Source: Paludibacteraceae bacterium
GTDB lineage: Bacteria > Bacteroidota > Bacteroidia > Bacteroidales > Paludibacteraceae
Direction: 5' to 3'
DNA: 64,000 nt
NCBI GenBank assembly: GCA_024692565.1
Contig: JAILMN010000009.1
Span: forward strand, 1-64,000
Part shown: positions 1 through 7,097 of the stretch, one piece after another
How positions within the stretch are numbered: position 1 is the stretch's first letter
How the letters are laid out: the number at the start of each line of letters is the position of its first letter
The notes under the pieces: generated by a model
What the model saw: only the letters and a program-made list of their open reading frames with translations
Told to the model about the DNA's origin: nothing
Database searches by the model: none
Made by a program: the position numbers and the translations under genes

Positions 1-894
1 ATGCAGCTTGGCGATGAAGTAATCGTTCCGGCTAATACGTACATTGCTTCTATTCTTGCTATCACCGAGAATGGTCTGAAACCGGTATTAATAGAGCCTA
101 ATCCGGAAACATTGGAGATTGATGACACCAAGATAGAAGCAGCCATCACTCCACGCACGAAATCTATTCTTATTGTGCATCTCTATGGTCGTTGCGCAAT
201 GACGGAGAAGATAGCTGAGATTTGTAAGAAGCATAACTTACGGCTGGTAGAAGATAATGCTCAAGCGCACGGCTGTCTTTGGAATGGCAAACGTACCGGT
301 TCTATTGGTGAAGCCGCTGGTCATTCCTTCTATCCGGGTAAGAACCTCGGCGCATTAGGTGACGCTGGAGCTGTAACTACCGACAATAAGGAGTTGGCGG
401 ATGCTATGCGTGCACTTGCCAACTATGGCTCACAACGCAAATATGTCTTTAAATATACAGGCCGTAATAGCCGTTTAGACGAGATCCAAGCCGCTATACT
501 TGACATCAAGTTGTGCCACTTGGACGATGACATTGCTTTGCGTCAGCAAGTTGCGGATTATTTCTACGACCACATTTCCAATCCACTCATTTCTCTGCCG
601 ACACGCTTGCTACACCAACAAAACGTGTATCACTTGTTCCCGATATTGGTATCAGACGGCAAGCGTGACGCTCTGCACGATTATTTGGAGCAACGCGGCA
701 TAGGCACCGTTATTCATTATCCTATTGCTCCGCACAAACAAGAGTGCTATGCGCGTGAGACATGGAACATTCCACAATTATCCCTTCCGATAACCGAACG
801 TCTCGCTGATGAAGAACTCTCCTTACCGATGAGTCCGTGCATAACTTTAGAGCAATTAGAGTATGTGGTAAAAACTATTAACGAATTTGCATAA
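1..894 (+). CDS. DegT/DnrJ/EryC1/StrS family sugar aminotransferase, 5' end cut by the window
   Basis: This is a PLP-dependent aminotransferase of the family that makes amino sugars (for example 3-amino-3,6-dideoxyhexoses) as NDP-sugars for surface polysaccharides. The opening [14 protein letters not shown] is the usual region about 60-70 residues into these roughly 370-residue proteins. The ATG at base 1 is therefore probably an internal Met, and the true start lies upstream of the window. [16 protein letters not shown] carries the PLP-binding lysine, VEDNAQAHG the cofactor-contact Asp, and [14 protein letters not shown] is a family signature. The protein ends normally at a TAA. The family call is secure; the exact sugar substrate cannot be read from the sequence. 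Confidence 0.93.
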   Translation: MQLGDEVIVPANTYIASILAITENGLKPVLIEPNPETLEIDDTKIEAAITPRTKSILIVHLYGRCAMTEKIAEICKKHNLRLVEDNAQAHGCLWNGKRTGSIGEAAGHSFYPGKNLGALGDAGAVTTDNKELADAMRALANYGSQRKYVFKYTGRNSRLDEIQAAILDIKLCHLDDDIALRQQVADYFYDHISNPLISLPTRLLHQQNVYHLFPILVSDGKRDALHDYLEQRGIGTVIHYPIAPHKQECYARETWNIPQLSLPITERLADEELSLPMSPCITLEQLEYVVKTINEFA

Positions 895-905
895 ATATTT
901 CAGCT

Positions 906-1115
906 ATGTTCAAACATACTAAACGACTTTTGTCCGACATCCGTTTCTGGTGTCAAGAGATCAAACTCCGTCACCGCGAGAACACAGAGTGGGAGCGCAT
1001 CGAAGATGAAGAATGGCGTCATCCGATGGCTGGCTTTGGTTACTACACCACCATCAAACGCAACCGCGCCGAACGTAAACGCATTCACGCAGAACAACGC
1101 GAATTGATTAGCTAA
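906..1115 (+). CDS. small hypothetical protein (69 aa)
   Basis: It starts 11 bases after the aminotransferase stop in the same orientation. The protein is very basic and rich in Arg, Glu, Trp and Tyr (IRFWCQEIKLRHREN, GFGYYTTIKRN), with no signal peptide or membrane segment. Its composition looks like a real soluble protein, whereas the longer antisense ORF over the same bases is Val/Leu-rich in the manner of a shadow. I do not recognise a family. It may be co-transcribed with the aminotransferase. Confidence 0.5.
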   Translation: MFKHTKRLLSDIRFWCQEIKLRHRENTEWERIEDEEWRHPMAGFGYYTTIKRNRAERKRIHAEQRELIS

Positions 1116-1121
1116 TCGCCT

Positions 1122-1370
1122 ATGCTTATAGCCGTCAGATTTCGATATTACACCGCCACAACTCCCTCGTTTGATATTGTGGAGTTGAACGACAAACAAT
1201 GGCGTGAGTTCTTCTTGTTGGAGCGTAGTTTTATGCGCATGGAGTGGATGATCAATTTCCTCAACTGTCAACACCTCCGTCATAAGATCAAAGAACTCTG
1301 GTGGATTCCCATTGACGACCAATCTGCTCTCCATATTGACGAATCCGCTGTCATTCACAAACGCGACTAA
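1122..1370 (+). CDS. small hypothetical protein (82 aa)
   Basis: It begins 6 bases after the previous small gene and ends just before a strong terminator, so it is probably the last gene of the aminotransferase transcript. It is rich in aromatic and charged residues (RFRYYTATT, KIKELWWIPIDD) with no signal peptide or membrane helix. I recognise no family. The tight spacing with its neighbour suggests the two small proteins are expressed together. Confidence 0.5.
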   Translation: MLIAVRFRYYTATTPSFDIVELNDKQWREFFLLERSFMRMEWMINFLNCQHLRHKIKELWWIPIDDQSALHIDESAVIHKRD

Positions 1371-1386
1371 AGATTCTTCCTTTGTG

Positions 1387-1437
1387 CCGACTATCAGTCG
1401 GTCGTTTCATTCGGTCACATCTCTGTGACCGTTTTTT
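1387..1437 (+). terminator. hairpin plus rho-independent terminator closing the aminotransferase unit
   Basis: The perfect 8-bp stem CGGTCACA / TGTGACCG (1412-1431, loop TCTC) is followed by TTTTTTCTTT. A smaller hairpin CCGAC-TATCA-GTCGG sits immediately upstream (1387-1401). Confidence 0.8.
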
Positions 1438-1716
1438 CTTTGCATTTCGTCGATTGTCAATCGGCATAGTTTCGTTCATTGTGTTGGATGTCATCCAGCA
1501 AAGGGATATTAAGCAAATTTTACGCTCAGTGTATATTTTGCTTTTAAACATTTTTGGGATAGTTTTGGTGCTGCATTTTTTTTTGCTTTATCGTAAAAAT
1601 GACAGAAATCGGTACGAAATTCATAGTGAAATGACGGAATAAGTGTATAGATTTAGATGCAAGAAATGGACTAAGTGTATATTTTGATGCAAAAATAATA
1701 GAAAATGTGTAAAATA
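1438..1716. other. AT-rich intergenic stretch with iterated boxes upstream of the RiPP promoter
   Basis: I see no credible gene here. AGTGTATATTTTG occurs at 1528-1540 and again at 1674-1686. A looser copy, AGTGTATAGATTTAGATGCAA, spans about 1642-1662 and shares the following GATGCAA with the third copy. These direct repeats lie within 200 bases upstream of the promoter at 1717-1748 and could be binding sites for a regulator. Confidence 0.4.
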
Positions 1717-1748
1717 TTTGCACAATTTATTTATTTTTTGTACCTTTG
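1717..1748 (+). promoter_or_regulatory. Bacteroidales-type promoter of the radical SAM cassette
   Basis: TTTG (1717-1720), 20 bases, then TACCTTTG (1741-1748). This matches the -33/-7 consensus of the primary sigma factor of Bacteroides. The first downstream gene is the 17-codon ORF at 1826. Confidence 0.85.
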
Positions 1749-1760
1749 CACTTGATTTTA

Positions 1761-1775
1761 GAATATAATATATTC
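1761..1775. promoter_or_regulatory. perfect palindrome near the transcription start, candidate operator
   Basis: GAATATA-A-TATATTC has perfect 7-bp arms centred about 20 bases downstream of the -7 box, so it covers the early transcribed region. The position suits repressor binding. Its function is inferred from position only, and chance is possible in such AT-rich DNA. Confidence 0.35.
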
Positions 1776-1825
1776 TTCTTAAAATGCAATAGACTAAGTT
1801 CAATCTGCTGATGGAGAATTTTTAC

Positions 1826-1879
1826 ATGAAGGATCTAAATAGATTTAAGTTTAACATTTACACCCAGGGTCTAAATTAA
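1826..1879 (+). CDS. 17-residue ORF, leader peptide or minimal precursor
   Basis: ATG to TAA encodes MKDLNRFKFNIYTQGLN. A GGAG lies 9 bases before the ATG, a better ribosome-binding site than most genes here have. The stop is two bases before the radical SAM ATG, so translation may be coupled. The peptide is basic and aromatic, and could be a translated leader or a very small modified peptide. It is far too short for the ORF track, and chance cannot be excluded. Confidence 0.35.
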   Translation: MKDLNRFKFNIYTQGLN

Positions 1880-1881
1880 TT

Positions 1882-3003
1882 ATGGGGGTATTTAAGAATC
1901 ACATATTATTTACATGCCCTATGTCTACGATAATGCCCATCGTACGACCTATTGGGAATTCATGTAACTTAAGGTGTGCATATTGTTACTATAACTCGAT
2001 AGATCAGAAATTATGTTCATCGAAAGTTATGTCGGACAAGATACTGGAGACTTTTATTTCGCAATTCATCGAATTATCAGGAAAAGAAGTTACTTTCGTA
2101 TGGCATGGTGGAGAACCTTTATTGGCGGGTATTGATTTTTTTAAACGAGTCATTGAAATTGAAAATTTATACAAAAGAAAAGGTCAGGTCGTTAAGAACA
2201 ACATTCAAACGAATGGTACTTTAATAAATAAGATATGGGCATCTTTCTTCAAAGAGCAAGACTTTCATATAGGAATGAGTTTAGATGGTATTCGTTGTTG
2301 CCATGATATGTTTCGTAAAAATCAATATGGGAATGGAAGTTTTACTCAAGTTATTACTGCTATTAACTTGCTGCGTGAATATAATATAGAACCAGGTATA
2401 TTGCAAACAGTGACACGTTTTTCTTTGAAGTATCTAAGAGAAAACTTTGATTTCTTTGTTGATGACTTAAAATTAACAAAATGGGGAGTAAACGTATACA
2501 ATGATGCAGGAAATATAAACCCCTTGCTGAAAAATCAATCATTATCGAATGATGAATATTTCTTTTTGTACAAGTCTCTCTTTGAATTTTGGTTGCAAAG
2601 AAATAACCCTGCTATAGAGATTAGAGAAATTAACACATTTATTAGTGGCGTTCTGGGGAAATATTCTGGCATTTGTCAAAATTCAGGTATATGCTCTTCT
2701 TTTATTGCAGTAGACCCAGATGGAACCATTACTCCAACATGCGAGAGTTTCTTTATTAATGATCGATATAAGATAAATAATAATCTTTTAAATAATAAGT
2801 TATTAACCATTCTTAATGGCGACATGAGATTAAATTACTCTAAGGTAATTAATCATATACCCACAGAATGTGCAGAATGCGAATGGTTCTCTGCATGCTT
2901 TAACGGATGCACTATGCAAAGAGACAAAAAAAATCATTATATATATTGCAAAGGAAGGAAAAAATTATTCTCATACTTGTGGGGATATTTGAATAATGTT
3001 TAA
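1882..3003 (+). CDS. radical SAM/SPASM peptide-modifying enzyme
   Basis: This 373-residue protein uses SAM and iron-sulfur clusters for radical chemistry. CNLRCAYCYY (Cys28, 32, 35) is the CX3CX2C site of the SAM cluster. WHGGEPLLAG near residue 75 is typical of the anSME/FxsB/GrrM/XyeB group. The C-terminal SPASM region is complete, with CX9GX5C followed by CAEC, CEWFSAC, CFNGC and a last Cys in YIYCKG, enough for two auxiliary clusters. No sulfatase is nearby, which argues against an anaerobic sulfatase-maturing role. The next gene is a small peptide with an aromatic/Asn-rich tail, so I infer it modifies that peptide. The gene is strikingly AT-rich compared with the 4-48 kb genes, suggesting transfer. 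Confidence 0.88.
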   Translation: MGVFKNHILFTCPMSTIMPIVRPIGNSCNLRCAYCYYNSIDQKLCSSKVMSDKILETFISQFIELSGKEVTFVWHGGEPLLAGIDFFKRVIEIENLYKRKGQVVKNNIQTNGTLINKIWASFFKEQDFHIGMSLDGIRCCHDMFRKNQYGNGSFTQVITAINLLREYNIEPGILQTVTRFSLKYLRENFDFFVDDLKLTKWGVNVYNDAGNINPLLKNQSLSNDEYFFLYKSLFEFWLQRNNPAIEIREINTFISGVLGKYSGICQNSGICSSFIAVDPDGTITPTCESFFINDRYKINNNLLNNKLLTILNGDMRLNYSKVINHIPTECAECEWFSACFNGCTMQRDKKNHYIYCKGRKKLFSYLWGYLNNV

Positions 3004-3021
3004 CCATATTAATTCCGCGTT

Positions 3022-3198
3022 ATGAATGCTTGTCTAAATTCACAAAATGCTCTAGCTTATTTGATTGAAAGAGTACAAAAGAGACCATCAATCATAGCCT
3101 CCCCAAGGGCTTTTATACCCCATGATGATGTGATCTCAAAAAACTATCAGGGAAATCATCAGAATTGGAACAATGGTGGCTTTACAAATCATCATTAG
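3022..3198 (+). CDS. candidate RiPP precursor peptide (58 aa), not in the ORF track
   Basis: It runs from ATG at 3022 to TAG at 3196-3198, 18 bases after the radical SAM gene. Residues 1-40 look like a leader, with ALAYLIERVQKRP predicted helical. The tail NHQNWNNGGFTNHH holds three aromatic-X-Asn triplets: HQN (46-48), WNN (49-51) and FTN (54-56). Aromatic-X-X triplets, often ending in Asn, are what three-residue cyclophane-forming radical SAM/SPASM enzymes (Xye, Grr and Fxs families) crosslink. The position beside such an enzyme, the leader/core layout and the hairpin after the stop all fit a precursor. I do not recognise the sequence itself, and the modification is inferred. Confidence 0.72.
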   Translation: MNACLNSQNALAYLIERVQKRPSIIASPRAFIPHDDVISKNYQGNHQNWNNGGFTNHH

Positions 3199-3201
3199 AG
3201 G

Positions 3202-3235
3202 AAAGGCATGAAGGCATGTGCTCCTTCATGCCTTT
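3202..3235 (+). terminator. strong stem-loop between precursor and methyltransferase
   Basis: AAAGGCATGAAGG pairs perfectly with CCTTCATGCCTTT (13 bp, 8-base loop). It starts 3 bases after the precursor stop and lacks a long T tract, so it looks like an attenuating or 3'-stabilising hairpin. This would give more precursor than downstream mRNA. The track's start for the next ORF (3218) lies inside this loop, which is why I place that start at 3242. Confidence 0.7.
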
Positions 3236-3241
3236 AATTGT

Positions 3242-3817
3242 ATGAGGAAATTTTACAAGACACAATACGAGTTCTACTCTTCTTATTGTCTGGGCAAAAC
3301 AATATATGAGAGAAATGGTTTTGATGAATACCCGGAAACAGCGTATTCAATATTTATCAGTGCAATTGAGACATTGCCAGAAAAATCTTTAACAATAATC
3401 GACATCGGTTGTGGCAATGCTTCGTTATTAAAATATATTATTAGTTATACAAAAAAGAAAATCATACCATTTGGCGTAGATTTTTTAAGTGCCTCAATCA
3501 AAGAAGCACAGTCATATATATTACCCCTATTCTCCAATAATTTTTTGTGTGTTAATGCTATCGATTATATTTGGAAGCGTTCTTTTGATATAGTATTATT
3601 CGATCCGAGTATTTTAGCTAAAGACGATATTAACACTTTTTTTCAACGTATTAAACTATCAAAATCTCATTACTGCATAGTGTACGTATATTCAGATGCT
3701 ATCAGAATGCTTAAGATAGCGAATATAGTGGAAATTTTGCCTTCATTTGTTTCTGATAAGAACATATTATATGTAACACAAACAGAACAAATTTCATTAG
3801 TATTGTTTCATTTATAA
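3242..3817 (+). CDS. class I SAM-dependent methyltransferase
   Basis: The 191-residue protein has motif I LTIIDIGCGNASLL and motif II-like FGVDFLSASIKEA, the SAM-binding half of a Rossmann-fold methyltransferase. The start at 3242 (MRKFYKTQYEFY) is preferred over 3218, which lies in the hairpin loop. It shares the low G+C of the two preceding genes and sits last in the cassette, before the next promoter. I infer it is a second tailoring enzyme for the peptide, but a stand-alone methyltransferase is possible. The substrate is unknown. Confidence 0.75.
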   Translation: MRKFYKTQYEFYSSYCLGKTIYERNGFDEYPETAYSIFISAIETLPEKSLTIIDIGCGNASLLKYIISYTKKKIIPFGVDFLSASIKEAQSYILPLFSNNFLCVNAIDYIWKRSFDIVLFDPSILAKDDINTFFQRIKLSKSHYCIVYVYSDAIRMLKIANIVEILPSFVSDKNILYVTQTEQISLVLFHL

Positions 3818-3926
3818 TCCATATCTTCATAAAAGAACACAAACGGATATAAAATGAGAAAAAATATTGAAGAATGTTATTGAATGTATAAAAAATAGAA
3901 GAAAAAATACTTTTTTTACAAAAATA

Positions 3927-3958
3927 TTTGCATATGTCAAAAAAAAGCAGTACCTTTG
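3927..3958 (+). promoter_or_regulatory. Bacteroidales-type promoter of the DUF4143 ATPase
   Basis: TTTG (3927-3930), 20 bases, TACCTTTG (3951-3958). The spacer CATATGTCAAAAAAAAGCAG is nearly identical to that of five other promoters in this window. Confidence 0.88.
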
Positions 3959-4000
3959 CGCTCGTAAAAATTGTGTCTACACACAAAAAATGCAAATAAC

Positions 4001-5254
4001 ATGAATATACATCGTCCCATTTACCTGCAAAAACTTATCGATCGTCGTCATAACGGCATGATAAAAATCATAACCGGTATGCGCCGAAGCGGGAAGTCAT
4101 ATTTGCTTTTTAACCTGTTTGCCGATTATTTGAAAGGCGAGGGTGTAGATAATCAACATATCATCGCTATCGACCTGGAAAATATCTACAATGAGCACCT
4201 TCGAGAACCGTTGGAGGTGTTACAACATATAGACAGTCAGGTCAAAGATTCGAAAGAGTACTATGTGCTCATTGATGAGGTACAGTTACTCAATCGTTTT
4301 GAGGAAGTGCTGAATACGCTGCAGAAGCGTCCAAATATCGATGTATATGTTACCGGCAGCAATGCCCGATTCTTATCCAAGGATGTGATAACTACTTTCC
4401 GTGGTCGTGGCGATGAAGTGCGGGTACATCCTTTGAGTTTCTGTGAATATATATCTGCGCAGGCAGACATTTCCTTTATGGAACGTCATTTAAACGATTA
4501 CATGCGTCTGGGTGGACTGCCACAGACCATTGCCATGCAGCGTGAAGAACAGAAACGCGACTATTTGCAGCACTTGTTCGAAAATACATATCTGCTGGAT
4601 ATCAAGGAGCGGTATGATATACGTAACGATGATGACCTGGTAGAGTTGATAGATATTGTGGCAAGCAGTATAGGCAGCCTAACCAACCCTACCAAAATAA
4701 CCAACACATTCAAGTCCGTCAAGCAAAGCAACATTGCTCGTGACACGGTCAAGAACTATATCGACTACATGCAAGATGCGTTTCTCATAGAAAAGGCTAT
4801 TCGCTATGACATCAAGGGGCGCAAGTATATTGACTCGCCTGCAAAATATTACTTTGACGACTTGGGCTTGCGTAACGCGCGTTTGAATTTCCGTCAAACG
4901 GAGCCTACCCATCTGATGGAAAACCTCATATACAATGAACTGCGCTTACGTGGCTATTCGGTTGACGTGGGACAAGTCAATGTCTTTACGAAAAACGAAG
5001 AGGGTAAGACTGAACGAAGGCAACTGGAAGTGGATTTTGTTTGTAACCAAGGTGACCGCCGACTGTACATCCAATCGGCTCTCAATATAGATAGCGAAGA
5101 CAAGCAAAATCAAGAATTGGCGTCGCTGAAAAAGATAGACGACAACTTTCAAAAAGTGGTTATTGTTGGCGGTATGCAACCTACCTATCGTAACAATGAC
5201 GGGATATTGATACTTAATATCTTTGACTTCCTATTGAATAAAGTAACTGTTTAA
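4001..5254 (+). CDS. AAA family ATPase with DUF4143 domain
   Basis: This 417-residue P-loop protein has Walker A GMRRSGKS near residue 26 and Walker B YYVLIDEVQLL near residue 90. It ends in a DUF4143 nuclease-like region (LMENLIYNELRLRGY, then EVDFVCNQGDRR). ATP-binding AAA_14/DUF4143 proteins are common and repeated in Bacteroidales, and their cellular role is not established. The track extends to a TTG at 3971, but the ATG at 4001 (MNIHRPIYLQ) is the usual family start and lies a suitable distance from the promoter. It is a single-gene unit. Confidence 0.92.
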   Translation: MNIHRPIYLQKLIDRRHNGMIKIITGMRRSGKSYLLFNLFADYLKGEGVDNQHIIAIDLENIYNEHLREPLEVLQHIDSQVKDSKEYYVLIDEVQLLNRFEEVLNTLQKRPNIDVYVTGSNARFLSKDVITTFRGRGDEVRVHPLSFCEYISAQADISFMERHLNDYMRLGGLPQTIAMQREEQKRDYLQHLFENTYLLDIKERYDIRNDDDLVELIDIVASSIGSLTNPTKITNTFKSVKQSNIARDTVKNYIDYMQDAFLIEKAIRYDIKGRKYIDSPAKYYFDDLGLRNARLNFRQTEPTHLMENLIYNELRLRGYSVDVGQVNVFTKNEEGKTERRQLEVDFVCNQGDRRLYIQSALNIDSEDKQNQELASLKKIDDNFQKVVIVGGMQPTYRNNDGILILNIFDFLLNKVTV

Positions 5255-5292
5255 CGTTTTTACCCCAAAACCGAATAGAAACCGCAACACCT

Positions 5293-5415
5293 ATGACGAA
5301 TAATATTTTTCAAGGTCAATCGGTCAAGTCTTCGGCTATCAGTATGGTGCTCAATCGTTGGAAAGCCAACCACAAGATCGAGCAAATCGGCGAAGCACAA
5401 TTCCGCAAACTCTAA
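5293..5415 (+). CDS. small hypothetical ORF (40 aa)
   Basis: An ATG 38 bases after the ATPase stop opens a 40-codon frame (MTNNIFQGQSVKSS ... GEAQFRKL) that ends 5 bases before a perfect terminator stem. The basic, helix-friendly composition and position before the terminator suggest a small co-transcribed gene. It could equally be the tail of a decayed gene. No family is recognised. Confidence 0.35.
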   Translation: MTNNIFQGQSVKSSAISMVLNRWKANHKIEQIGEAQFRKL

Positions 5416-5420
5416 TCGTC

Positions 5421-5450
5421 AAGCACCCGGGGCAAACACCTCGGGTGCTT
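5421..5450 (+). terminator. terminator hairpin after the ATPase unit
   Basis: AAGCACCCG pairs with CGGGTGCTT (9 bp, 12-base loop), followed by the mixed T-containing CATTCACATTTT. Confidence 0.65.
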
Positions 5451-5500
5451 CATTCACATTTTCACAGATTCACACAAAAATGTGAGTAAAATGCAGAAAA

Positions 5501-5543
5501 ATTTCGAGGGCACCGACACGGCTACGCCGTCCCACCTCGAAAT
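5501..5543. other. nested inverted repeat in the spacer before the antiporter
   Basis: ATTTCGAGG (5501-5509) pairs with CCTCGAAAT (5535-5543) around an inner hairpin ACGGC-TAC-GCCGT (5518-5530). The rest of 5451-5687 shows only a small hairpin (GGAGTAAACTCC, about 5575) and no gene. The element could be a structured RNA or a relic of a mobile sequence; nothing decides between them. Confidence 0.4.
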
Positions 5544-5687
5544 ATAAGAGGAGATGGAGCAAGATCAAAAAACGGAGTAAACTCCTTATTCCTTGTCCAA
5601 CACAGTCCAATCTATACGAGTATAATTGGCCTAAATTGTCCAAGAAGCATTGTGAAAATGCATTTTTTTGATTTTGCTAAAGAAAAA

Positions 5688-5719
5688 TTTGCATATGTGC
5701 GATTTTTGTTGTAATTTTG
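5688..5719 (+). promoter_or_regulatory. Bacteroidales-type promoter of the antiporter operon
   Basis: TTTG (5688-5691), 20 bases, TAATTTTG (5712-5719), 19 bases before the antiporter ATG. The mRNA leader would therefore be very short. Confidence 0.85.
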
Positions 5720-5738
5720 CGGCGCAAAATTTTTTGGT

Positions 5739-7091
5739 ATGGTACATGATTTATATGTTTTGATGATCACGGCGGGCATAGTGAGTCTGCTTTTCAAGCT
5801 GCTCAAGCAGCCGGTGGTATTGGGCTACATCGTAGCCGGAGTGTTGGTAGGACCGAACCTGTTCGGCGATAACTGGGTGGACCCCGAGAACGTGGAAGCA
5901 TGGGGTAACATCGGCGTGCTATTCGTGCTGTTCTGCATCGGTTTGGAGTTTCGGTTAAAGAACCTGTTCCAGAGCGGGAAGGTAGCGCTGGTAGGCGCGG
6001 CAACGATCATCGTCGGCATGCTCGTGTTGGGTTACGGCGTGGGTCGATTTGCGCTGATGGACAACATGAACTCGCTCTTCCTGGCGGCGATGCTGTGCAT
6101 GAGCAGTACGACCATCGTGATGAAAGCGATAGACGAGGCGGGGCTGAGCAAAGCGCGGTTCGTGAAAGGCGCGACAGGTATCCTGATTCTGGAGGACATC
6201 GTAGCCGTTGTGCTGCTGGTATTGCTGTCCAGCATCGCGGTGAAGAACAGTTTCGAGGGCGTGGAGTTGCTCAAGAAAGTAGGCGTGTTAGCGATCACGT
6301 TAGTGGTATGGTTCGTGGTCGGTATATTGATCATCCCGACTTTCCTTCGTAAGGTTCGTCCGTACCTGAACGACGAGACGCTGATCATCTTGGCCTTAGG
6401 TCTGTGTTTGGGCATGGTGCTGACCGCTGAAGAGGCGGGATTCAGTAGTGCCCTCGGTGCGTTCGTGATGGGAATGGTGCTGGCCGAGACACTCGAGTCG
6501 CACCGTATCGAGCATCTGATGGCGCCGCTGAAGAATGTGTTCGCCGCGATCTTCTTTGTGTCCGTGGGCATGATGATCAATCCTTCTTCGCTCGTGACCT
6601 ATTGGCCGTCGATACTGATTGTATCCATCGTCATCATCGTAGGTATGATCACGTTCGGCACGCTGGGTTGCTGGTGGGGCGGCGAGACGATGAAAGATGC
6701 AATGAGCACGGGATTCTCGTTCGTGCAGATAGGCGAGTTCTCATTCATCATCGCGGCGCTGGGAAGCAAACTGGGTGTGACCGATCCGGCGATCTATCCG
6801 ATCATCGTGGCATCGAGTGTGCTGACCACTTTCCTCACGCCGTATATCATGAAAGCAACCGTGCCGTGCTATGACTTCCTGTATAGCCATGCTTCGCCGC
6901 GTCTGAAGGCGAAAATAGACAAACGTGAAGCGGATGTGGCGAAGGCTGAGAAAGCGGCAGCGAATGCTTCGACAGAAGATAAATTTCAGTTGCACCGCGA
7001 GAAGGCTAACCGCGTGCTGCGGCATACGGTGGTCGCCAAACGGGTGGTGAATCTGTTTTTTGAAAACATGAGTGAGAATGATAATGAGTAA
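5739..7091 (+). CDS. cation:proton antiporter, CPA2 (KefB-like) family, membrane domain only
   Basis: The 450-residue inner-membrane protein exchanges Na+ or K+ for protons. About eleven hydrophobic segments are visible, beginning LYVLMITAGIVSLLF and LGYIVAGVLVGPNLFG, with the family features FVLFCIGLEF and FSSALGAFVMGMVLAE. From about residue 385 the protein is a short charged, coiled-coil-like tail rich in Ala, Lys and Glu. The TrkA-N/RCK nucleotide-binding domain of classical KefB/KefC is missing, so gating must differ. It leads an operon with the following outer-membrane genes (6 bases to the next start). Confidence 0.9.
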   Translation: MVHDLYVLMITAGIVSLLFKLLKQPVVLGYIVAGVLVGPNLFGDNWVDPENVEAWGNIGVLFVLFCIGLEFRLKNLFQSGKVALVGAATIIVGMLVLGYGVGRFALMDNMNSLFLAAMLCMSSTTIVMKAIDEAGLSKARFVKGATGILILEDIVAVVLLVLLSSIAVKNSFEGVELLKKVGVLAITLVVWFVVGILIIPTFLRKVRPYLNDETLIILALGLCLGMVLTAEEAGFSSALGAFVMGMVLAETLESHRIEHLMAPLKNVFAAIFFVSVGMMINPSSLVTYWPSILIVSIVIIVGMITFGTLGCWWGGETMKDAMSTGFSFVQIGEFSFIIAALGSKLGVTDPAIYPIIVASSVLTTFLTPYIMKATVPCYDFLYSHASPRLKAKIDKREADVAKAEKAAANASTEDKFQLHREKANRVLRHTVVAKRVVNLFFENMSENDNE

Positions 7092-7097
7092 AGTGCA

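Noticed and set aside
900-1358. 152-residue minus-strand ORF over the two small genes
   Set aside because: It has the composition of a shadow and sits fully antisense to two well-spaced, same-strand small ORFs that continue the upstream unit. The chosen strand is not certain.
1882-3003. Radical SAM gene as an anaerobic sulfatase-maturing enzyme
   Set aside because: The motifs overlap with that group, but no sulfatase is nearby and a precursor-like peptide is adjacent. The peptide-modifying reading is preferred though not proven.
6032-6580. 182-residue minus-strand ORF in the antiporter gene
   Set aside because: Ser/Thr/Met-rich shadow of membrane helices; no motif.
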